DNA of 64,000 nucleotides from Capsicum annuum (Eukaryota > Streptophyta > Magnoliopsida > Solanales > Solanaceae): the NCBI RefSeq assembly GCF_002878395.1, contig NC_061121.1:135951411-136015410 (forward strand). Direction: 5' to 3'. Numbering within the stretch: position 1 is the stretch's first letter; the number at the start of each line of letters is the position of its first letter. The position numbers and the translations under genes were made by a program. Of the stretch, positions 34,275-46,404 are shown piece after piece. The notes under the pieces are model-generated. The model did no database searches, was not told the DNA's origin, and saw only the letters and a list, made by a program, of their open reading frames with translations.

Positions 34275-34790
34275 GATACCTAGTATGTAAATGCTAAACA
34301 ATACAAACAAAAATAGAAAACACGTTAAAGGTTATAAAAAAATTATCCTCACACTCTCAAGATCTCACCTTTGAAGTATCACTCAATTGGTTCCAAGAGT
34401 GTTGATAACTAGCTTATACTCTAATGAGGTTACTTAGTCCTAATTGTGGGTTGAGGTCGAAGTAGATTCTTGTTTGAAATAACTCAAGAAGTGTTGTCAA
34501 AACTTGAATCAAGAATGGCTATGATTCATAAATAAGAAAAGTACAAAAATAATGCTAACACAAAGAACGTATTCAAAAACTAAGTTACAACCTAGTAGGT
34601 ATTTACTAGTTTGCTAATTAGTATGAGAATCAACAAGATTGAAACAAATGGCAACAAAGAAGAGAAACTAGGAATTCTAAATTCTTGAGCTTACGATGCC
34701 GTGCTAGTCAACTATTGGTCGTTAAGATGTTGTTGAAGTTGGAAAAATTTTTGTTCCAAGAATTTAGCTGTTCAATTTCACACTTGGAAG
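34275..34790 (-). other. X4 leader, truncated
   Basis: Leader sequence on the minus strand with the family words near CAACCTAGTAGGTA and GCTAATTAGT. It stops at the X5 LTR. No gene. Confidence 0.6.
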
Positions 34791-35608
34791 TGATATGAGT
34801 GCAAAGAGTACAAGTAGGACAATATCTTTCAATGGAGAGCCAAGATTGGGTTACCAAGTGATGATATGAGTATCAAGTGCTCAAAGCCTTTCACTAGAAG
34901 CCAAGACAAAGAGCTACAACATCTATAAGATATGTTTTTGAAGATGGAGGCTTGTGAGAGTATTCTGTATTCATCCAAGGGAGTGTACTTACTAAAATGT
35001 GAAGAGTGACCTTGAATATACTCTAAGGAAGTCTTGGATACACTTCAAAGGTGCCTCAACTTAGGGGTATTATGGTTTCTTGAGACTCCTCTTTTACACT
35101 CCAAAGAAGCACCTTTCATTAAGGGTATTTTAGTCTTTGTTTGTAATAAGTATAAATACAATTAGGTTTCTATTTTTCATTATTTTTGGACGAATATTTG
35201 AAAGACAACTTCACTTGTGAAAGAGTGTTTTTAGAGTAAGGCTTGGAAAAACCATTATAGAGTAGGACTTGGAAAAATCATTGTAACTAGGGTTAGCTTG
35301 AGTGAGGATTCACTTGAGTTGACATTTTGGCTAAGAAAGGTGGGTGCTTTAGGAGCTTGAATACCTTTGTGTCCACCTAAGAGTATGGTGTTACCTTCAT
35401 TGGTTGTGTATGTCTTGGTTTTTGATACATACCTTGGTCCTATCCATTGGTGATGGTTTATGTCTCACTACTAGCCTTTCATTTTAATGCAATTCTATCT
35501 TGTTTCTTGTTCAATCCTTGTGTTGTTTGCTTGAATCCGTGTAGTCTCTTCTTTATCTCCTTTGTTTAGTTGTTTTTTTTTCATATTTTAGGGTTAGATC
35601 TGATAGCA
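34791..35608 (+). repeat. X5 first LTR (818 bp)
   Basis: Starts TGATATGAGTGCAAAGAG and ends CTGATAGCA, followed by the primer site TGATATCAGAGCC (35611-35623). Confidence 0.88.
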
Positions 35609-35623
35609 TTTGATATCAGAGCC

Positions 35624-36863
35624 ATATTTTAGTCTTGTTCCTACAACTCTAAGTCTTGGTTTATTGTTATCTTAAGAAAATCTCCACAAAAAAGAGTCTA
35701 AAGTCAAAAAAATCACAAAAAAGGTCGAATCTCGTGTTGTTAGTGGTAGATCCAAATTTAAAAATATAGATCTACTAAGTTTTACTTTGTTTTGAAAGTT
35801 TCTAGTGCTATATCCTTGTTTACTAGCACTACAAGAGTCTAGATTTAAGATTTGAGCAAGATTTAGCTGATTTTGAGACTTTCCACTATTGTTGAGGTAT
35901 GTTTGAAGCTTTTTGAAGGTGGGATATCATGTTGTCTATTGTGTTTGTAGATTTTATTGATTATTTGTTGTTTGTTGTGCTTAGCATGGCAAAGGGAACC
36001 TAAATCTAAAAGAAAATTTGAAGGTGGGGTTCATTTGCCTTGTGGTCAAGCTTTGGTCAACTCTTGAATATTCATATTGTTTTCTTCATCTTCATAGATT
36101 GTTGAAGAAGAGTACTCAAAATTGCTTGTTTGGTCAACAAAAAGGAAGAAAGAAAGTTGAAAAGGTGTTTGTATAAAGAATATTCCCTAGCATATTCTAA
36201 GTCTTCCAAAAAATGAGGGAACAAAGGGAATATCAAAGTACAATTGAAAGTACAAGGGGTGGACCAATTAAATTCAAGTTCATTTGAACTTGAAAAGGGG
36301 CTCCAAATCTTGCATTTTCCCCCTAATTTTGTGTACTCACTCTCTTAAGTGAATGTTTGGCCAAAACACAATAATTAAAGATTGAAAAAAAAAATGAAAA
36401 GTGGACGTCCAATCATAAGGTGCCACATCATCAATTTGTGGACAACCAATTTTGTTTATAAAACTTGGATCTAATAGTTTTTAGGTTTTTATTCCTTAGT
36501 TACTTTTGTTGGATTCTATCACTAATTAGACAACTATTAACTACCTACTAGGTTGATAATTAGTTTAGAGTCCTTTTGTTTTGAGTCATCATTCTTTGTG
36601 TGCTTTTATCATTTTGTAATTCATAGTATCTTGTGGTTTCAAGTATGAAAGATATTTTTCTTTGAGTCTCTCAAACAAAAATTGATTTCAGGCCAAAATA
36701 GGCTCATCCCTCAATCACTCACTAAGTACAAGTTGAATTGTCAAACTTTTGAAACCCAGTGTGAGGTAAGAATTCGAGAGTGAGAGTTGGTAAGGATATT
36801 TGGACTAACTTGTTTATTCGTATTATAGGTTTATCCTTTGCTGTTTTTTAGGTACCTTAGCTA
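35624..36863 (+). other. X5 leader
   Basis: 1.2 kb without a supported gene. It matches the X1-X3 leaders and, for its first 360 bases, the repeat at 39484-39842. Confidence 0.7.
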
Positions 36864-37156
36864 TGGAAACTGAAATTTCAACTTAATGATATTGGTAAAG
36901 CTATCTTGGCTCGAATTGAGGCTCTTAACGTTGACTTGATAAATGACATCAAGATGGTGAGAACGGATGTTGGTAGGCTAAGGGAAGGTATATCAACAAT
37001 CAAGGGTGACTTGACTAGAATGAATGCAGGTTTTGATAGACTATGTCCACCAAAACCTTTAAAAAATCTAATTCCAAAAATCAAAATCCATTATCAATCA
37101 AATCAAATGCCTCCTCCCCAAGCTCCACTAAACCAAAAACACCCCATCCAAGTATA
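36864..37156 (+). pseudogene. X5 Gag N-terminal segment
   Basis: ATG 36864 (M-E-T-E-I-S-T), with a frameshift near 36880, then an open stretch 36906-37154. The product is a charged helix (V-R-T-D-V-G-R-L-R-E-G-I-S) followed by S/P-rich residues. It leads to ORF2 with no Gag core, knuckle or protease between. Confidence 0.65.
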
Positions 37157-37169
37157 AGAAGGGGGAGAT

Positions 37170-38620
37170 TTAGAATCCAAGGAGAATGAGGCCAAGCCTC
37201 AATATAAAGAGAAATTTGATGGTGAGGTACAAGAAGAATGTAAAAAAAAGAGGGAAAGGGAAAGGGAATCCGCGGGTAATGAAGTTGGAAAGGGAAAGGA
37301 ATGCTTGATTGTGAGTCTTGTCCACAAAGAACCCTTGTTACTCACTAACCCAAGTGTTAACATTTTTCCTAGCATTGATTCTTCTTATGTGCAGGTTCAG
37401 GATCATAGATTCTCAAAAAAAAAAAAAAGGAGTTCCACACATACACATAGTTGATGATTTAATGCAACCCTTGGCCGAAAGTTCTAAATTTAGGGATGGT
37501 GAAGAAGCAATGGTCCAAAGGGGGATTCTTGACACATTCCCTTATAAAGAGAGCTTCCCAAAGAAGCATATGGACTTACTTGGTACAAATTGAGGTAATA
37601 ATGCTACATTTTACACCCCTTTAAGCTTAAAATATAGTGATGTGGCTAGTAGTAGCCAATGTGATGTAGTTTTAGGGTTTTTTAGTGTTGAAGCACGTGC
37701 ATCATTCCTTGGTAGTACTAGTATTGTGAGTAATGATCAATTTTCTCTTAAATATAGTTCACTACTTAATAATGTGAATGGTGTGACAAAAAACTTTCAA
37801 GCTAGTGTTGATGCTTATAATGTTGATCATGATAATGGATATGACCCTTTGAGCTTGTGTGACAAAAACCTTCCTATTAATTTTTGCTCATAGTGATCAT
37901 ATGTTTGGGAAATTTGCAGATAATGGCGTGCTTATTTGTAGGAGAGGACTTCTAGACCACAATCCTTTAGTCTTGAATGTTTGACATCTCTTAAAGACCA
38001 ATGTATTAGGTGATTATAAGTATGACCCTCTAGTTAAAGGAATGAGTATCCTCGACTTATGCTCTTGGCTACTTCATCTATTTGATCCCAGTACACTAGT
38101 AAGGTGGGAAAGAGAGTGTCTCAGTTTGTGCTTATTTTCCTTAATGTTTTCCTTATCCCTATCCTTTGTAATATTTATACTAAGTGTTTCATGTTCAAAA
38201 TAAAGGATTACTATTTTATTTAAAATGTGTACCCCTTGGAGTGTTTCTTTGAACTTGTGTGATGAAATCCGTGCTAGTAGTAGTGTTCATAGTGACCATG
38301 TTTATGGAAATCTTGTCAATAATGGAATGTATATTATTGAGGAAAGCCTTCTAGGCCGTAGGTCTCAATTTTTTGATGTTTTTCTTACCTTAAACATAAG
38401 AGCCTTATGTGTTTGTCTCATATTATATTTATCACTCCTTGATGTTTACCTTAGCCATGTCCATTGTGATATTTCTGGTAAGTATTTCATGATCATAATA
38501 AAGGATTGCTCGTTGTATTCCAAAAGTGTACCCCCTTGGCCTGATTATATAATTTGTGACACTAATGCTAACCCTCACACTATGAGGATTGTGTGTTTGG
38601 TTTCCCTCTCTTAGGTTTTC
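37170..38620 (+). pseudogene. X5 ORF2 (unknown protein), broken
   Basis: Linker with L-V-H-K-E-P-L-L-L-T near 37318. PLAESSKF is near 37470. M-A-S-S-S-Q-C-D-V-V-L-G starts the open stretch 37642-37893. D-P-L-S-L-C-D is near 37848, G-M-S-I-L-D-L-C-S-W-L-L-H-L-F-D-P near 38041, and a further open stretch is at 38225-38614. A poly-A tract near 37420 marks one slip. The order matches X1, X3 and X6. Around 38220-38300 a block (N-L-C-D-E) appears that resembles the one at 37850, so an internal duplication is possible. Confidence 0.65.
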
Positions 38621-38664
38621 TAAGGTGTGAATTTAAGGTCAAATTACTTTCAAGATGGAAAGGA

Positions 38665-39469
38665 TGATACGAGTGCAAAGAGTACAACGAGGAAAAGAAC
38701 TTTGAATGGAGAGTGAAGCTTGGGTTACCAAGTGATGATATGAGTATCAAGTGCTCAAGGCCTTTCACAAGGAGCCAAGCCAAAGAGCTACAACGTTTGT
38801 AAAGTAGGAGGCTCGTGTAAGTATTATACATTCATCCAAGGGAGTGTACTTTCTAAAATGTGAAGAGGGACCTTGAATATACTCCAAGGCAGCCTTGGAT
38901 ACACTCTAAAGGCTTTTGAAATTAGGGGTATTGTGTTCTTTTGAGAATCCTCTTTTACACTGGAAATGAGCATCCTTCATGAAGGGTATTTTAGTCTTTA
39001 TTTGTAATAAGTTTGAATAGACAATTAGGCTTCTATTTTTCATTAATTTTGGATGAATATTTGAAAGACAACTTTGTTTTGTTTGTCAGGGAGTGTTTTT
39101 AGAGTAGGGCTTGGAAAAGCCATTATAGAGTAGGACTTGGAAAACTCATTTAAACTAGGGTTAGCTTGAGTGTGGATTCACTTGAGTTGACATATTTGCT
39201 AAGAAAGGTGGGTGCTTCGGGAGCGTGAATCCCTTTGTGTCCACCTAAGAGTGTGGGGTTACCTTCGTTGGTTTTGTGTCTTGGTGTTTGATACACACCT
39301 TGGTACTTTTCAATGGTGAAGGTTTATGTCTCACTACTATCCTTTCATTATAATGCAATTCTATCTTGTTTCTTGTTCAATCCGTGTGTTGTTTGTTTGG
39401 TTGAATCCGTGTAGTGACTTCTTCATCTCCTTTCTTTAGTTGCTGATTTTTACGTTAGATCTCATATCA
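38665..39469 (+). repeat. X5 second LTR (805 bp)
   Basis: The purine tract CAAGATGGAAAGGA precedes TGATACGAGTGC; it ends CTCATATCA. Partner of 34791-35608. Confidence 0.88.
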
Positions 39470-39842
39470 TTTGGTATCGGAGCCACGTTTTAGGGTTGTT
39501 CCTACAACACTAAGTCTTGGTTTATTGTTATCTTAAGAAAATCTCTACAAAAAAGAGTCTAGAGTCAAAAAATCACAAAAAAAGGTTGAATCTCGTGTTG
39601 TTAGTGGTAGATCCAAATTTAAAAAGATAGATCTGCTAAGTTTTACTTTGTTTTGAAAGTTTCTAGTGCTATATCCTTCCTCACTTGCACTACAAGAGTC
39701 TAAATCTAAGTTTTTAGCAAGATTCGATTGATTTTGAGACTTTCCACCATTGTTGAGGTGTGTTTGAAGCCTTTTGAAGATGGGATCTCATGTTGCCTAT
39801 TGTGTTTGTGGCGTTTTGTTGCTAATTTGTTGTTGGTTGTTC
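39470..39842 (+). other. Second X primer site and leader, truncated
   Basis: TTTGGTATCGGAGCC begins a second internal region that matches 35609-35970 nearly base for base. It ends at about 39842, where the reading of a Ty3 Gag zinc knuckle starts. Confidence 0.8.
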
Positions 39843-40075
39843 TATGTCAGTTTGGGATAGATTTTTGTTATTGGTGTGGCACACCAGGACACATAATAAG
39901 AGATTACCCAAAAGGGGGCATGACTGATATGGCATGACCTACTAGATCTACTGTTATATCATCATCCTTGGTTCCTAATTTTAGTAGGGGTCAACAGATG
40001 TCTACTGGTCACAGTAGGGGTGTTAAGGGAGCTAGTTCTAGTGGTGTTCACAATCGCACATATGCTCTAGCGGGT
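39843..40075 (+). pseudogene. G3 gag, zinc-knuckle end
   Basis: C-Y-W-C-G-T-P-G-H-I-I-R-D-Y near 39865-39910 is a CCHC knuckle with Tyr for the last Cys, the same change as in G2. A serine/glycine-rich tail follows, as in G2. Everything 5' of this in G3 is missing from the window. Confidence 0.8.
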
Positions 40076-40420
40076 TGACAAAATTTGGAGGCTTCTCCGA
40101 CGTGGTTACAGGTACATTGTCCATCTTTTCACATAAGGTGTATTCATTAATTGATCTAGTCTCTACATTATCATATATCGCTCCATTAATTGCTGGAAAG
40201 TTCAAAAGAAAACCAAAATCGCTATCTAAGCCATTTGAAGTGTCTACACCAATTGGCAAATCTATTATAGCTAGAAGAGTTTATCATAATTGTATAGTAA
40301 CTATTTGTAAGCATGATACAATGGCTGACCTTGTGGATCTTGAAATGGTAGATTTTGATGTCATAATGGGTATGGGTTGGTTGTCTTCTTATTATGCCAT
40401 AGTGTATTGCTGAGCCAAGA
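40076..40420 (+). pseudogene. G3 retropepsin, nearly open
   Basis: The open stretch 40075-40413 has V-Y-S-L-I-D-L-V-S-T (active-site D, with the usual P-G changed) and D-F-D-V-I-M-G-M-G-W-L-S-S-Y-Y. It ends at a TGA where Arg (CGA) or Cys would be expected. It is the same family as the G2 protease, by words shared across the whole length. Confidence 0.85.
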
Positions 40421-41243
40421 GGGTGCATTTCTATTTTCCAAAGGAAACAGTCCTTGAGTGGAGGGGTAATATTGGGGCACCAAGGGGTAAGTTTATTTCT
40501 TATATTAAGGCAAAGAAGATGATGTCCAAAAGATACATATGTCATCTAGTAAGGGTAAAAGATACAGAGGCAGAGTCATTAACTCTTCAATCCATCTCAG
40601 TGGTAAATGAATTTCTTGACGTATTTCCTGAAGAGCTTCCGAGTTTACCTATAGAAAGAGAAGTAGAGTATGGTATTGATGTGATCCCAGGTACTTAACC
40701 GATTCCTATTCCCCCATATAGAATGGCCCCTGCAGAATTATGTGAATTGAAGGAACAATTAAAAGATTTATTGGAAAAAGGTTTCATAAGGCCTAGTATA
40801 TCTCCTTGGGGCACACCCATGTTATTTGTACATAAGAAAGATGGAACGTTGAGAATGTGTATTGATTACCGACAATTGAATAAGGTGACAATTAAGAACA
40901 AATATCTCTTTCCTAAAATTGATGATTTGTTTGATTAGTAACAGGGCGATAAGTACTCTCAAAGATCGACTTGAGGTCAGGTTATCACCAACTGAGAGTG
41001 AAGGAAAAAGATATACCTAAAATGACTTTTCAAACGCGATATGGTCATTTTGAGCTTTTAGTTATGTCATTTGGGCTAACTAATGCACCAGCATCTTTCA
41101 TGGATTTGATGAATAGATTGTTTAAGCTATTCTTGAATGTATTTGTTATTATATTTATAGATGATATTCTCGTGTATTCAAGATCAGAAGAAGACCATGG
41201 TAATTACTTGCGACATGTGTTACAAATCCTTCGTGATCGTAAG
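40421..41243 (+). pseudogene. G3 reverse transcriptase, cut by G4
   Basis: Open stretches 40423-40698 (linker, V-F-P-E-E-L-P), 40723-40938 ([18 protein letters not shown]) and 40971-41315 ([15 protein letters not shown], catalytic [11 protein letters not shown]). The RT reading ends at L-Q-I-L-R-D-R-K (41243), where the LTR of G4 begins. It is one of the better preserved RTs here: few stops and the Asp pair intact. Confidence 0.88.
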
Positions 41244-43570
41244 TGTAATACCACATACTTTTCCAAGCTCAATTTAGTTCCTAGAATGTCAAGGGTTAGC
41301 TTTGAAAATGAATAACTCTCTATGTATATAGAATTTTCTATCTCTAGACCCACCAATGTGTACATATTTGGCTCAGCTCTCCAACGATACCAATTTTTCC
41401 TCAATCCGAGACTCGGTTGAGATGTTATGACATTTTTAGTAAAATGGCATGACATTTCGACTGGCACTGCATCGTAGTGAAGGACAAAATAGAAATTGTC
41501 TAATTTCCAGTGGGGCACCATGATTAGCCCACGTCGTAATAAAGTCTCAATTCTTATTTGTCAATTTTCAGTAGCTCACCACGATGGCACCGCATCGTAG
41601 TGATGGCCTAAATGGAAATTGTCAATTTCTAGTGGCTTACCATGATAGCCCCACATCGCAATGAAGTTCCAGTTTCCAACAGTCAATTTCCAGTGAGCCA
41701 CCGCGATAGTGGCGCGTCGCGGTGGGATGCCAAATTGGGAGTTTTCCTAGTTCTAAGTAAATTTCTAAAAGGGCAATCTAGTCTTTTTCCCTAGCCCCAA
41801 AATCGTGACTAAAAGAGGATTAAACATATTCTAAGCCTTCTATACTCACTTTTCATCAAATTACTCACCAAGAAAACCTAGCACTCAAAAATTAATCCCC
41901 AAGAATCCAATTTCCACCATTCTATCTACAAGAAAGCTCAAAATTCAAGGTTTTCATTTCAAGATAACCAAGAATCTATCTCCAAGAGAACAAATAGGAA
42001 CCCAAAATTAAGTGTTCTCATCAATTTCATTAATTAAGGTATATGGACTTTTTCAACAAGGATGATCCTTTCATCCGCGTGCCCAAAATTAGTTTTAAAG
42101 TTGATTTTGTATGAAATTTCATAAGTTTCAAGTTAGAGTTCATACCCAATATTACTAATTGAAAGATTATGTGATTTTAAGTGTTTTTGATGATGAATTT
42201 AATTGTTATTTCCGTATTTTCATGCGTATTGCTGAAATTCCCGGATTCTGAGTTGAACTATCAATATCTTCATTAGCAAGCATGAATATTATTATTTTTT
42301 GACATGAACTTGATGCATGGGTATTAAGCCCTAGTTCAATATTGCTATTTAAAGATTGGTTGTGCTATAAGTACCCTATGACTAGATTATTTTTCAGATT
42401 TTCAATAAAGATTTGATCTTTTGATCTCAGTTTAGATATGGAATCCACTTTACAGTTTTAGAGTACAGTTTAATTTAACAGATATATAGTCGGTTTTCAT
42501 TATAAACCATTATACTAGATTTTAAAAGTGGATCTCCATCAGGATGAGAATACAGATTAAAAGGAGTAGTATTTAGCACCGAGTTGGGTATATTCTCATG
42601 CCCCAAAACTACGAGCCAATGTAGGATTTAGATTTATCAGATTATTCCCATTTCTATATGGATGACAGATACAGATGTTATCACTTAGATTAGGTTATAC
42701 TCCTTCACAATAATATGATACCTCTCCCCAACTTGAGGTTTTCCCATAAGGGAACTAGACGTTACACTCCATGATAGCTCACATGGTTTATGTCGGTTAG
42801 AAGAATCTCCCTACTAGTAAAACCTTACAGAACAGAGTAATCATAATAGAATAGCTTTTAAAAACTATGGGTAAAGACTCAAAAATTTATTCAAACATTA
42901 TTTTTATATAAGCCTTTAGCTACAGATTTTTGCTTTAGAATTTTAAACATAGAAGTGAGTCCTTCCTACACTTAGGCAGTATGATTTAAAGATAGAATAG
43001 AAGTACAACTTTTAAAAACTAAATGTTATGACTCACTAGATTTATGCAACATGTTTTGCTCTTCTTGATTATGATTTACAGTTTTCAGATATTCCAGCTT
43101 GTGTAAGTCACCTACATTTAGCATGCATTCTTTCCAAATTTATAAATATATTGAGATATGATTTTTTTTATGTTTTCACCCCCATATGATTAGTGCAATC
43201 TCAAAGTACTGATCCACATATACGCCTATTAGTATAGATGATTCAGTATTTTTAGACAATTCGTGTCAGTTGGGGGTTTGTCCTAGTGACTCTCTAGTTA
43301 TTAGTAGTAAAGGTTTATCAGACTTCTAGATTATGATTCAAACTTTCTGTATTGATTGAGTAGACTCTTGAGTCTAGTGATTTTAGATATTATACTAAGA
43401 TAATTTTAGTTTAGCTCAGATAGATTTCCGTATTTTATCTTTGATCATATCTCTACATTTCCTCTATTATGAGCTTACAAATTTAGTAGAAGGCTGACAG
43501 GGTTAGCTTAAGGCTACTCATAGTATTGATCATCATGTGACGTCTCGAGACCCATTTTTAGGGAATTACA
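41244..43570 (+). repeat. G4 5' LTR (2327 bp)
   Basis: Starts TGTAATACCACAT inside the G3 RT; ends GGGAATTACA before a degenerate primer site. GTAAG (41239-41243) is the candidate target duplication. It holds a 61-bp CG-rich tandem repeat (41504-41747). No gene inside. Confidence 0.85.
41504..41747 (+). repeat. 61-bp tandem repeat, 4 copies, CG-rich, in G4 LTR
   Basis: Units start at 41504, 41565, 41626 and 41687 with TTTCCAGTG or a variant. Each holds CACCACGAT/CACCGCGAT followed by a GCATCGTAGTGATG-type word, an imperfect inverted pair. Confidence 0.9.
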
Positions 43571-43573
43571 AAC

Positions 43574-43781
43574 ATGGTATCAAATAATAAGGTTATAACA
43601 GTCCTAGGGAGTTAGACAAGTTGTATTACATAGAGTCTTGATCATGGGTATGAAGTGCACCACATTTATGAGCAAGAGGCTTCAGGACGTTTTTAGGAAA
43701 TCATCTATTTCTTTCATGATCTATCATGCTTACAATATCTCTATCTGCTTTTAACTCATGCTCTTACATGATAGTTTAATA
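43574..43781 (+). other. G4 primer site and leader
   Basis: ATGGTATCAAATAATAAGGTT (43574 on) is a worn tRNA-iMet complement. The leader to 43781 has no gene. Confidence 0.65.
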
Positions 43782-44960
43782 TGCCTCTTCGCTGAGCTAA
43801 TGCTCGTAGAAATAATAACCAGCCACCCCAGCCTACAGACCCTCTGAATGACAATGTATCCCATGTTAAATTTTGAGTTACCTTTTAGGCATTTGCTTAA
43901 GCTGTGACTACAAATGTTCAAGAAAACTATCAGGCGGCAGTCCCACTTTAGCAGAATAGTTATTTAGCACTAACCAAAATCTGAGACTTCAAGAGAATAA
44001 ACCTACCAGAGTTCTTTCGGTCAAAAGCAGGTGAGGACCCATAAATTTATTTAGATGAGTTGAAGGAGATCTCCTAGATTATGAATTTTTTTTAGAAGGA
44101 GAGTGTAGAGTTAGCATCCTATAGATTTAAGGATGTAGCATATGATTGGGTGGTTATATATAAGAATAGAAAAGGTGATAATGTCTCTCCTATGAGTTCA
44201 CAGGTATTTCAGGATATTTTTCTAGATAGGTTCTTTCCACGTGAAATAAGAGAAGCTAAGGTAGAAGAGTTTGTGAACCTGAGATAGGGATCGATTATAA
44301 TGAAGGAGTATTACCTTAAGTTCAACTAGTTGTCTAAGTATGTCCTTGATACGATGGCTTACCCTAGGTCAAACATGTGTAAGTTCGTTTCTGGAGTATC
44401 TGGTTTGGTAGTCAAAGAGTGTAGAAATGCCATGCTTATTGGGGACATGGACCTTTCTAGGTTGATGATTCATGCCCAGTAGATTGAGGTAGAAAAGTTG
44501 AAGGGAAGAGAAAGGGGAAATAAGAAGGCTAGAATAGGGCAATTTGAGAATAGCCAGATAAAGTTTAGAAGGGGAAATCATGCACAGTTTTAGAATCTTC
44601 ATCTATGCCAGTGCCATCTCAGCTCCCGCTCCTACTCCCAGATCTAGGCAAGAGCAGTGATGTAAGACTTTTATGTTCAGATCTCAGAATAGTGTAAGTG
44701 GAAACCCAGTTATCCTCTATGTGCTAAGTGTGGTAAGAATCATCCTGGTGAGTGCTTGTTGGGACAGTAAGGTTGTTATGGTTATGGTAAGATGGGTCAT
44801 AGAACCAACTAGTGTCCGCATTCTAAGTAGGGAAATAGGGATTCTCATCCCCAGACTCAGGCTACTAGTCCACTAGCTCCTCTAGGTCGCCCAGTCCCTC
44901 CTCATAGTGCCTCATCTAGTACCAGTGGCGGTCAACACCAGAATTAGTTTTATACTTTAC
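43782..44960 (+). pseudogene. G4 gag, broken
   Basis: M-P-L-R then a stop (CGA to TGA), A-N-A-R-R-N-N-N-Q. Capsid words: F-F-R-S-K-A-G-E-D-P (about 44015), E-S-V-E-L-A-S-Y-R-F-K-D-V-A (about 44103), F-L-D-R-F-F-P-R-E-I-R-E-A-K (about 44219). Two knuckles: C-A-K-C-G-K-N-H-P-G-E-C (about 44720) and C-Y-G-Y-G-K-M-G-H-R-T-N-stop-C (about 44776). Many TAG stops sit at glutamine positions. Confidence 0.87.
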
Positions 44961-45440
44961 CATTCCATCAGGAGCAGGAAGATTTACCAGATGTTGTTAC
45001 TAGTATGCTTCATGTCTTTCATCTTGATGTATATGTGTTGTTAGACCCTAGGTCAATTTTCTCTTATGTGACCCCATTAGTTGTAGTGAATTTACAAATA
45101 GGTCCTAAAAAGATCCCTGAGCCCTTCCTAGTTTCTACCCCAGTGGTTGTCAGTTGTTGCCAAACAAATCTATAGAAAGTGTCCTATCACTGTCCTTCAT
45201 AAAATCATGTTACTAGATTTAATAGAGTTAGATATGGTTGACTTTGACCTTACTCTTAGTATTAATTGGGTCCATTCCTATTATGCATCTATAGATTGTC
45301 GCACCTAAGTGGTGAAGTTTCAGTATCCAAATGAGCCAGCCTTTGAGTGGAAAGGTAATTCAGTGTCTCCCAAGAGTACTTCATATCCTATATTAAAGTC
45401 AGAAAGTTGACTTCAAAAGGGTGCATCTAATATAGGTAAA
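44961..45440 (+). pseudogene. G4 retropepsin, broken
   Basis: L-P-D-V-V-T-S-M-L-H-V-F-H-L-D-V-Y-V-L-L-D-P near 44985-45050, followed by R-S-I where G-S/A-x is usual. The second half is scattered over frames up to the linker near 45420. Confidence 0.75.
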
Positions 45441-46404
45441 TATTAGATGAGTTTCCTGATGTCTTTCCCGAAGATTTGCCAGGGGTACCTCCCGATAGGG
45501 AAATAGAATTCAGTATTGACCTTCTCTCAGATACTCAACCCATCTCTATTTCTTCATATCATATTGCTCTAGCTGAGCTTAAAGAGTTAAAAGAACTGCT
45601 TAAAGATCTCTTAGATAAAGGATTCATAAGGTCTAGTGTCTCTCCTTGGGGTGCTTCCTTTCTATCCGTGCGTAAGAAAGATGGTTCTTTACAAATGTAC
45701 ATTGACTATCATCAGTTGAATAAAGTCATAATCAAAAACAAATATCCTCTTTCTAGGATTAATGACTTATTCGACCAGCTCCAAGGTGCAAGTTACTTCT
45801 CAAAGATAGACCTTATATCCGGCTATCATCAACTTAAGGTAAGGGAATGTGATGTTTCAAAGATAGCTTTCAGAACCTATTACGATCATTTTGAGTTTTT
45901 AGTCATTTCCTTCGAACTAACAAATGCCCCCGTAGTCTTCACGGATTTGATGAACAAAGTATTCAAACAATACTTGGACATGTTTTTCATAGTCTTTATC
46001 GACGATATTTTTGTCTATTCTCATAGTGAGGATGATTATGTCGACCAGCTTAGAATTGAAAACTCTTAGGGATCACCAGTTGTTTGCCAAATTCGGCAAA
46101 TGTGAATTTTATGTAAGATCAGTAACTTTCCTCGGTCATATTATTTCCAATGATGGAATTAGAGTTGATCCCCAAAAGACTGAAGCAATGAGAAACTGGC
46201 CTAGACCTATTTCTCTATCAGACATTAGAAGTTTCTTCGGTTTAGCTTGCTATTATAGATGTTTTTTTGGGATTTTTCTTCTATTGCATCCCCTATGTCT
46301 AGATTGACAAAAAAGAAAGTTATGTTCCAGTGGTCAGATTATTGTGAGAAGAGTTTTTAGGAGTTGAAGCCTCGAGTCACTTTATCCCCAGTTTTAGCAC
46401 TACC
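45441..46404 (+). pseudogene. G4 reverse transcriptase and RNase H start
   Basis: Open stretch 45476-46069 of 197 codons: [14 protein letters not shown] (about 45669), [21 protein letters not shown] (in part, 45735), and catalytic F-I-D-D-I-F-V-Y-S near 45997. After a small deletion near 46055 the thumb continues in another frame (46011-46307). RNase H has only begun at S-P-V-L-A-L-P-D when X6 interrupts. Confidence 0.88.

Larger units (their letters stand above)
31592..34790 (-). mobile_element. X4: X-family element, minus strand, 5' end lost
   Basis: It keeps its 3' LTR (31592-32322), polypurine tract, knuckle, Gag core and Gag start. Protease and ORF2 are missing between the knuckle (about 32970) and the polypurine tract. 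The leader is cut at 34790 by X5, so the 5' LTR is not seen. It lies in the G2 3' LTR. The duplication candidate CCAAA (31587-31591) has no visible partner. Confidence 0.8.
34791..39842 (+). mobile_element. X5: tandem LTR-internal-LTR-internal element
   Basis: LTR 34791-35608, internal region to 38664, second LTR 38665-39469, then a second primer site and leader (39470-39842), which stop abruptly at Ty3 gag sequence. The segments 34791-35970 and 38665-39842 form a direct repeat of about 1.18 kb. The base string GGAAG precedes the first LTR and is not found after the second. This is the layout expected from recombination between two elements of one subfamily. Confidence 0.85.

Noticed and set aside
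40971..41315. G3 RT frame continuing past 41243
   Set aside because: The last 24 codons are G4 LTR sequence; RT similarity stops exactly at the TGTAATACC border.
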